Below are positions 58,912-64,000 of a DNA stretch of 64,000 bases, piece by piece. The notes beneath the pieces were generated by a model. It was given only the letters and a program-made list of their open reading frames with translations, was not told the DNA's origin and searched no databases. The translations under genes and the position numbers were made by a program. The DNA lies in assembly GCA_030847615.1 (NCBI GenBank), contig JAUMIR010000001.1, forward strand, positions 184,035,001 through 184,099,000. The letters are read 5' to 3'. The first letter of the stretch is position 1; each line of letters starts with the position of its first letter. Origin of the DNA: Gambelia wislizenii. Taxonomy: Eukaryota > Chordata > Lepidosauria > Squamata > Crotaphytidae.

Positions 58912-60854
58912 TTCTCTTGAGTTTCTCTGCCAGAGTTAGGACAAGTGATATTAATTTTATTGGTGATATAAATGAAGACACACTTGTGCGTGTGGTAGCA
59001 GTGATGGAAGAATTTGGGATATCACATTTGGTGGCCAGCAGAGGGATATTAGAAGAGTCTCATGTAAGGGTTCCCAAAGACAGCAGCAGCAGTGGGAACA
59101 AGCCAACTTCCCATACCTTGTCATAAACTTTTAAAAACATCTAACAATGAACAAAGGAACCGTAACCCATGTTATAGGCAAAAGTGGGCCACTGCTGAGA
59201 CAGACCCTAGTAGCCAGTGTGGGGGGAAATTAATAAAGGAAAAAAAAATCCTCAAAGGCCCCAACTTTCCACAACTTAGGCCTTTCACACTTGCTCCCTG
59301 CCAATCTGGGAAAACTACTTCTATTGCAGAGGCATTTATGAAAAGCAGGACCTTGTAAGCACACTTGCAAACAACAAACAATACAAGTACAAAAGCATTG
59401 TTTCTTAACTATGTGAATGCTAATTAACAGATAATATTATCTAACAAAGGTTTAAAGCTGAAGTGGATAAAGTGCAGCCTGCATGTAGCCCCTAGGGCTG
59501 TTTGTGTGGCCCACTGAGTCAATTCTCCCCACCCCCTCACACACATTCCCTCCAGGAACTCTAGGGAGCCTGAGGGAAATTTGTAACATTTTTGTACCCA
59601 TGCCCAATGAATAGGAAGTGACTTCTGTGCACTTACTCTTGTTAAAAAGGCTTCTTAGGCGTCCTTGGAAATCTTAAAAGGTGGCAAAAATATCTCCATG
59701 TCCCCTACAGGCTGTTTGGAGGCATTTAAAAAAACTGCAGGAGGGGTGTGAAGTCCTCCAATGCCTCCTGGGGGAGAGCTAATGCAGCCTCCTACCCTTA
59801 CACAGTGCCCCATATTAGTTTAAAGCAATACAGACCCAAAGCAAAGAACTTTATTTATTAACATGCAGTAGTATGACATCTACTTGCTAGCTACAATCAG
59901 TTTCATTACAATACACTAACATAAGTAATTCTTCCCAGGAAGGAAAAGTTATTGTTGGAATACAGAAGACTCAAGAGTGCACAGGTTTTAACTGAAAAAC
60001 ACAAACACCATCCGATTGTATGAAACAACCCAAGGCTAATCCAACATATGTTTACTCAGAAGTGAAGTCCATTGACATTTAATAGGATTTTCCTTAGTTA
60101 CTGGATTTTTATCATAAATACGGTATTTAAGACAAGCATATACATCTACATGAAGATAAGCTTGTGGTAAGGATCCACATTTTAAAATGTGCATTTTAGA
60201 TTCCGGTTTGAGTGGGAACCTTAGCTATCCCTAAATGGAGATAATTACTACCACCCAAGGTTATTTTAGTCAGTCAAGTCCAGGGAAACAAACACTCCTC
60301 CCAAAATCAGTAGCATTGTATCTATATCAGCCCTGCATTTTAGCAACGTTAACAATGTTCTATACTTGACTAAGAACTCTGACCCCACACCCAATCCTGA
60401 TTTTTACCGAAGTATGTATAGATGTCTGAATAAAAACAAGTCTACATGGGGTCATTTTGAGGATCATCTTTTGGCAGATGATTTGCATACAAGAATGATG
60501 AAACAGACATCCAAATATATTTTGTATTTTAACCAAAACAATGTGAATCAAAATAGATAATTCCAAAACATTATCTGTTGTCTCGTTTTTATTTTAAACA
60601 TATATATCCTGTCTTATGATTCACTAGAGGAATTCAAGGCAGGTAACCAACCAGGAATGATCACATAATATAAGAGGACAAATATAGCACTTCCTGTTCC
60701 CAATAAAATTAGGAAAGCACAGCTCTGATACACACCAACAACAACTTCTAGGAACAGCAGTCAAAACAAGGGGAACTGTGTATTTTTACTGTCATAATTA
60801 TGATTATTTTATTATTATGTAGATAAGGGCTTACACACAATCCTAAATATACAC

Positions 60855-61362
60855 TGGACTGACTATGTGACAAATGTTGCTGTCCTTGAGCAAGCAGGGA
60901 TCACCAGCATTAAGGCCATGATATTGAGAACACAGCTGCACTGGGCAGGGCACATTTCTAGGATGGAGGACCATCGCCTCCCCAAAATACTACTGTACGG
61001 TGAACTCGCCACAGGTCAGCCTAAGAGGGGCGCTCCAAAAAAGCGATACAAGGACTCCCTGAAACAATCTCAGGCTCGGACAAATTGATTACCAACAATG
61101 GTCCGCCTTGGCCTCACATCGGGAGGCATGGAGACGCACTACCCACAATGCTGCAGCCTTATTTGAGAACTCATGCCAAACAAGTCTTGAAGAGAAATGA
61201 CAACGCAGAAAGAATCACAACCCGGAAACATCACCCAAGGAGACCTCCTGCTGTGCTTTCTGCAACTGGACTTGTTTATCTTGGATTGGCCTTTTTAGTC
61301 ATCAGCATGCTTGCAGAAAGTGCAGGATGAGTCCTTCCTGAATCTTTGTTTGCGAAGAAAAG

Positions 61363-61398
<36 letters not shown>
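60855..61398 (+). mobile_element. LINE 3' end (RT C-terminus and GA-rich tail)
   Basis: The 73-codon frame at 60867 contains LRTQLHWAGHISRMEDHRLP and YGEL.TGQPKRGAPKKRYKD, a domain found at the end of many non-LTR retrotransposon ORFs. The tail matches 1474-1640 and ends in (GA)n at about 61366-61397. The clade is not resolved. Confidence 0.8.
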
Positions 61399-61400
<2 letters not shown>

Positions 61401-61478
61401 GCTTAGTTCTCCTAAACTTATGCATCTTGCTATCATCGTAATACATGAGATAGCAACACTAGAGGAAGAATGACAATA

Positions 61479-61703
61479 CACGTTGACCCTTGTATCTGTG
61501 GAAGATACGTTCCAAGACCCATCATGGATACTTGAAACTGTGGATAACAGGGAACCCTATTATTTTCTATGAAACTGATGCTGGAGTTGCCCACAGAATC
61601 ACACTGGAAGACCTAGAAATGCCTAGAGAGAACATATTTTTTCAGACATAGATAAGTGAAACTGTGGATACTGAATCCGTGGATGGGAGGTGGGGTTGAC
61701 CTG
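61479..61703. mobile_element. Tigger-like MITE
   Basis: It is flanked by TA at 61477-61478 and 61704-61705. The ends CACGTTGACCCTTGTATCTG and, inverted, CAGGTCAACCCCACC are related. It is 225 bp with no ORF. Confidence 0.75.
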
Positions 61704-62269
61704 TACAGATATTAGCAAGCTCACTGAAAGCAGCCTCAAAAGATTTGGTTGGAATATAAAAATAAATTATACAGGAGAATTCCGAATTGGACATCCTCAC
61801 ATGAAGTGTCTTTTTTTTTTTTTTTTTTTAAGGAGGGAAGTATCAGTAAACAAGGAATGGGTGACTTATAAAGAATTATTAATTAAGAAAAATGAGGAGT
61901 ACACAATTAAAACTAGGGAAGAAATAGAAAGGGAAGGATACAGATGTGACTGGTTGTTATATCAACAAATTTGGGAAAGATATAAGAGATAATCAAGAGT
62001 CAATATAAAATACAGAAGAACTGGAAAAATTATTAAAAGGAGAAAAAAACCTTAATTGGCAAACTATACAAGACGTTATTAAATCTTGATATGGAAAAAC
62101 AAATAGTAAAAAAATGAACAAATGGAAAAATAATGTGGGTCATATATCAGAATTAGACAAATGGGAATATGTTTGGAAAACTGGGGTAAAATTTACAATT
62201 GTATAACATTACAGAAAATGTATACAAAATGTTCTTCAGACGGCATCTTACACCGGGAAAATTAGCTAA

Positions 62270-63038
62270 AATACCGTAATATAGAGTTTGGAATATATTT
62301 GCCATATAAGACCACCCCCCAATTTGACTGACTGGCTGGGGGAGCCTTGCCAGCTGATCCTCTTTGTTCCCCAACTCACAAGGATCTCCTCATGAGTTGG
62401 GAAAGCGAACAGGATCAGCTGGCAGGGCTCTCGCAGCCAGCCAGCCAGCCAGCCAGCCTCAACATTCACCCCTCTCTTCCACATTTGGTTGCTCCCCAAA
62501 GGGGGTGAAGGCAGAGGAGGGAGCCGATTGAACCAGATTTACCATGACCACCACCCATTCCCTCCGTCTTCGTTCCCTTTGCGAAGGGAATGAAGACGGA
62601 AGGGATAGGCGGCATCTGTGGCAAACCACGGCATTCACCCATGGAGGCCTCCCCAGCCCTCCCCCCTCCCACCCAGGGCCTCCATGGGGCCTACGGAGAC
62701 GCTCCGTAGGCCCCATGGAAGCCTCCGCAACCCTCCCCACTCCCCCCCCAAGGCCTTCACGGGGCCTCGCAAGGTCCCATGGAGGCCTCCGCAGCCCTCC
62801 CCCTCCCCCCAAGGCCTTCACAGGGCCGTGGAAGGCTCCGTGGAGGCCTCCGTGGCCCTCCCCCTCCCTCCCAGGGCCTTCACGGGGCCTCCCTGGCCCT
62901 CCCCGCTCCCTCACAGGGCCTTCACAGGGCCTCTGGAGGCCCCATGTCGCGGTTTTGGGAGGGCGGGGGGGGGGTCTCCCAAAACCACAAATAATCAAAA
63001 CCGTGAATGCCAAGTTCGCGAATGTGGAGGGGCAACTG
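62270..63038. mobile_element. GC-rich element nested in the L1
   Basis: Its right end GGAGGGGCAACTG followed by TA (63039-63040) resembles the Tigger-like end at 33377. The left boundary is unclear. The interior has several strong hairpins (62342-62430, about 62561-62600, 62681-62719) and a repeated 'ggccttcacggggcct' theme. Long ORFs on both strands are compositional. Confidence 0.6.
62681..62719. repeat. Perfect 18-bp inverted repeat
   Basis: Arms at 62681-62698 (tccatggggcctacggag) and 62702-62719 pair perfectly around the 3-base loop acg. Confidence 0.95.
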
Positions 63039-63858
63039 TATACCTACGCTTGATGAATGGATACTGAGGTGGAAGAGTTCTCAGAAATGGATATTCTTAC
63101 CCTCTGGTTAAAAGGAAAAACAACACAAAAAACTGAAAAACCCTGGGAAAAGTAGAAGGACTATCTGAAGACTAATCATAATGTAAACTAAAGATTGTGA
63201 AGAATATTTTGATGGGTAAAAGTTAGATTAACAGTAGATTATCACAAATAATGTAAAGATAAGGAGAAACAAGTAATCAGCAGTAAAAGCCAACTGTTTG
63301 AATAGGTAGGAAATCCTTAGTAGAATTCGTTTACTGTATATACTGAACTGTATAAATAAAGATGGTATTATAGTAGAATATTAGATTACATAAGATTGTT
63401 AGGTAAGATTAATAGAGTTACTAAATTATAATTTTTAGGATATTAAAAGAAGGAAAATAGTAAGCAAATTACTACATATATGATAGCAGCTATTTGTAAC
63501 ACATGTGTGTTTTATAATAATGTAAAAATCTAATAAAAAAAAAAGAAAGCAGCCTCAAAAGGAGGCTGAAATCACATTAAACTGGCAGGAGGAGAAGCAC
63601 AACTCCAATGACAGTGCACTGTGAAAGTGAGGAGCCCAGACTTGGGTTACTGTTGGAGAAACATTTCCTGACTGCTTAAACATTGTTACAATATAACTAA
63701 CTCTCCATTCCTTTTTAATTTGAGAAATGGAGGCAATTGCTTCCTCACTGTCTAAAATAAACTCTCTCTAGAAGGTCACCAACATACAATGAGATTATAA
63801 TTTTTAACAGTTGAGTGAAATTCGAACATGGAACTAACACAATAGGAAAACATCTTAC

Positions 63859-63951
63859 TTTAACCACATAATTGAATCTTCTGATGTCCTGAATTGCACT
63901 TGAAAAATCTAGGCGATTAAACGCTTCTCCCAAAGTGCAATAGCCATGCCT
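63859..63951 (-). CDS. FBXO25: FBXO25 coding exon (N-terminal region)
   Basis: The exon is 93 bp and phase 0 at both ends. It follows a tttttcag acceptor and is followed by a gtaagatg donor. It encodes 31 residues beginning [16 protein letters not shown] and ending RRFNYVV-K. This block ([20 protein letters not shown]) is strongly conserved between FBXO25 and FBXO32 and precedes the leucine-rich region. It is the most 5' FBXO25 exon in the window, 49 bases from its edge. Confidence 0.95.
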
Positions 63952-64000
63952 CTGAAAAAGAAAAATGAAAATGTAGGTTAGCTGTGCATAAAATAAATAA

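Larger units (their letters stand above)
61743..63544 (+). mobile_element. L1 LINE, 5' truncated, with target duplication
   Basis: Perfect 17-bp duplications (GAAAGCAGCCTCAAAAG at 61726-61742 and 63545-63561) bracket it. It ends in a polyA-like AATAAAAAAAAAA. The frame at about 61830-61990 carries the L1 ORF2 C-terminal motifs KTREEIEREGYRCDWLLYQQ. Further pieces to about 62270 (WEYVWKTGVKFT) are out of frame. A GC-rich element interrupts it between about 62270 and 63038. Confidence 0.85.
39475..63951 (-). other. FBXO25: FBXO25 gene, seven C-terminal coding exons
   Basis: Coding exons in transcript order: 63951-63859, 56421-56328, 51644-51460, 48070-47888, 47325-47182, 45210-45184 and 39564-39475. 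All junctions are GT-AG and phases are compatible, giving one frame of 271 residues ending at TAA. The protein matches FBXO25, an F-box protein of about 360 residues that recruits substrates to the SKP1-CUL1 ubiquitin ligase. It is mainly nuclear and is a paralogue of FBXO32/atrogin-1. About 90-95 N-terminal residues, promoter and early exons lie beyond 64000. The gene converges on TDRP. Confidence 0.95.

Noticed and set aside
62459..63067. ORFs of 149-184 codons on both strands
   Set aside because: They come from GC-rich, hairpin-rich repeat DNA nested in an L1. The frames overlap and are Gly/Pro/Arg-rich with no conserved motif.

Overview
This window is vertebrate nuclear DNA. It has split genes with GT-AG introns, AT-rich and CpG-poor background, and dense interspersed repeats. 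The repeat set (Sauria-type tRNA SINEs, 5S-rRNA-derived SINEs, CR1, BovB/RTE and L1 LINEs, hAT, Tc1/mariner and Tigger-like DNA transposons, a Helitron, a Penelope-like fragment) points to a squamate reptile, most likely an iguanian lizard such as an anole. The species assignment is inference.

Only two protein-coding genes are supported, and they converge. TDRP lies on the + strand: its last two coding exons are at 14456-14559 and 15412-15757. FBXO25 lies on the - strand: its last seven coding exons run from 63951 down to 39475 and include a 27-nt microexon at 45184-45210. Together the FBXO25 exons encode about 271 C-terminal residues, including the F-box. The first exons of both genes lie outside the window or were not found. 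From general knowledge, the same tail-to-tail pair occurs at human 8p23.3, so this is conserved synteny. The two genes are neighbours; nothing here shows that they act together.

Layout: 1-14455 is the upstream intron of TDRP, with repeats and a CpG-rich 1.1-kb inverted-repeat transposon at 12403-13541. 15758 to about 20580 is the TDRP 3' UTR and flank. About 20600-38000 is intergenic and very repeat-rich. 38015-39474 is the probable FBXO25 3' UTR, and from there to the end is FBXO25 exons and introns with repeats.

The most striking structure is at 29167-31028. A U2 snRNA pseudogene on the - strand (nt 1-92, flanked by a 15-bp direct repeat) is split at about nt 41 by a 5'-truncated R2/NeSL-like reverse-transcriptase retrotransposon in the same orientation. 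This is the arrangement expected of a U2-targeting non-LTR element (Utopia/Keno type). The element was later damaged by an internal tandem duplication and by a CR1 insertion with an inverted 5' part. A Helitron filled with G-rich minisatellite lies next to it (28275-29139).
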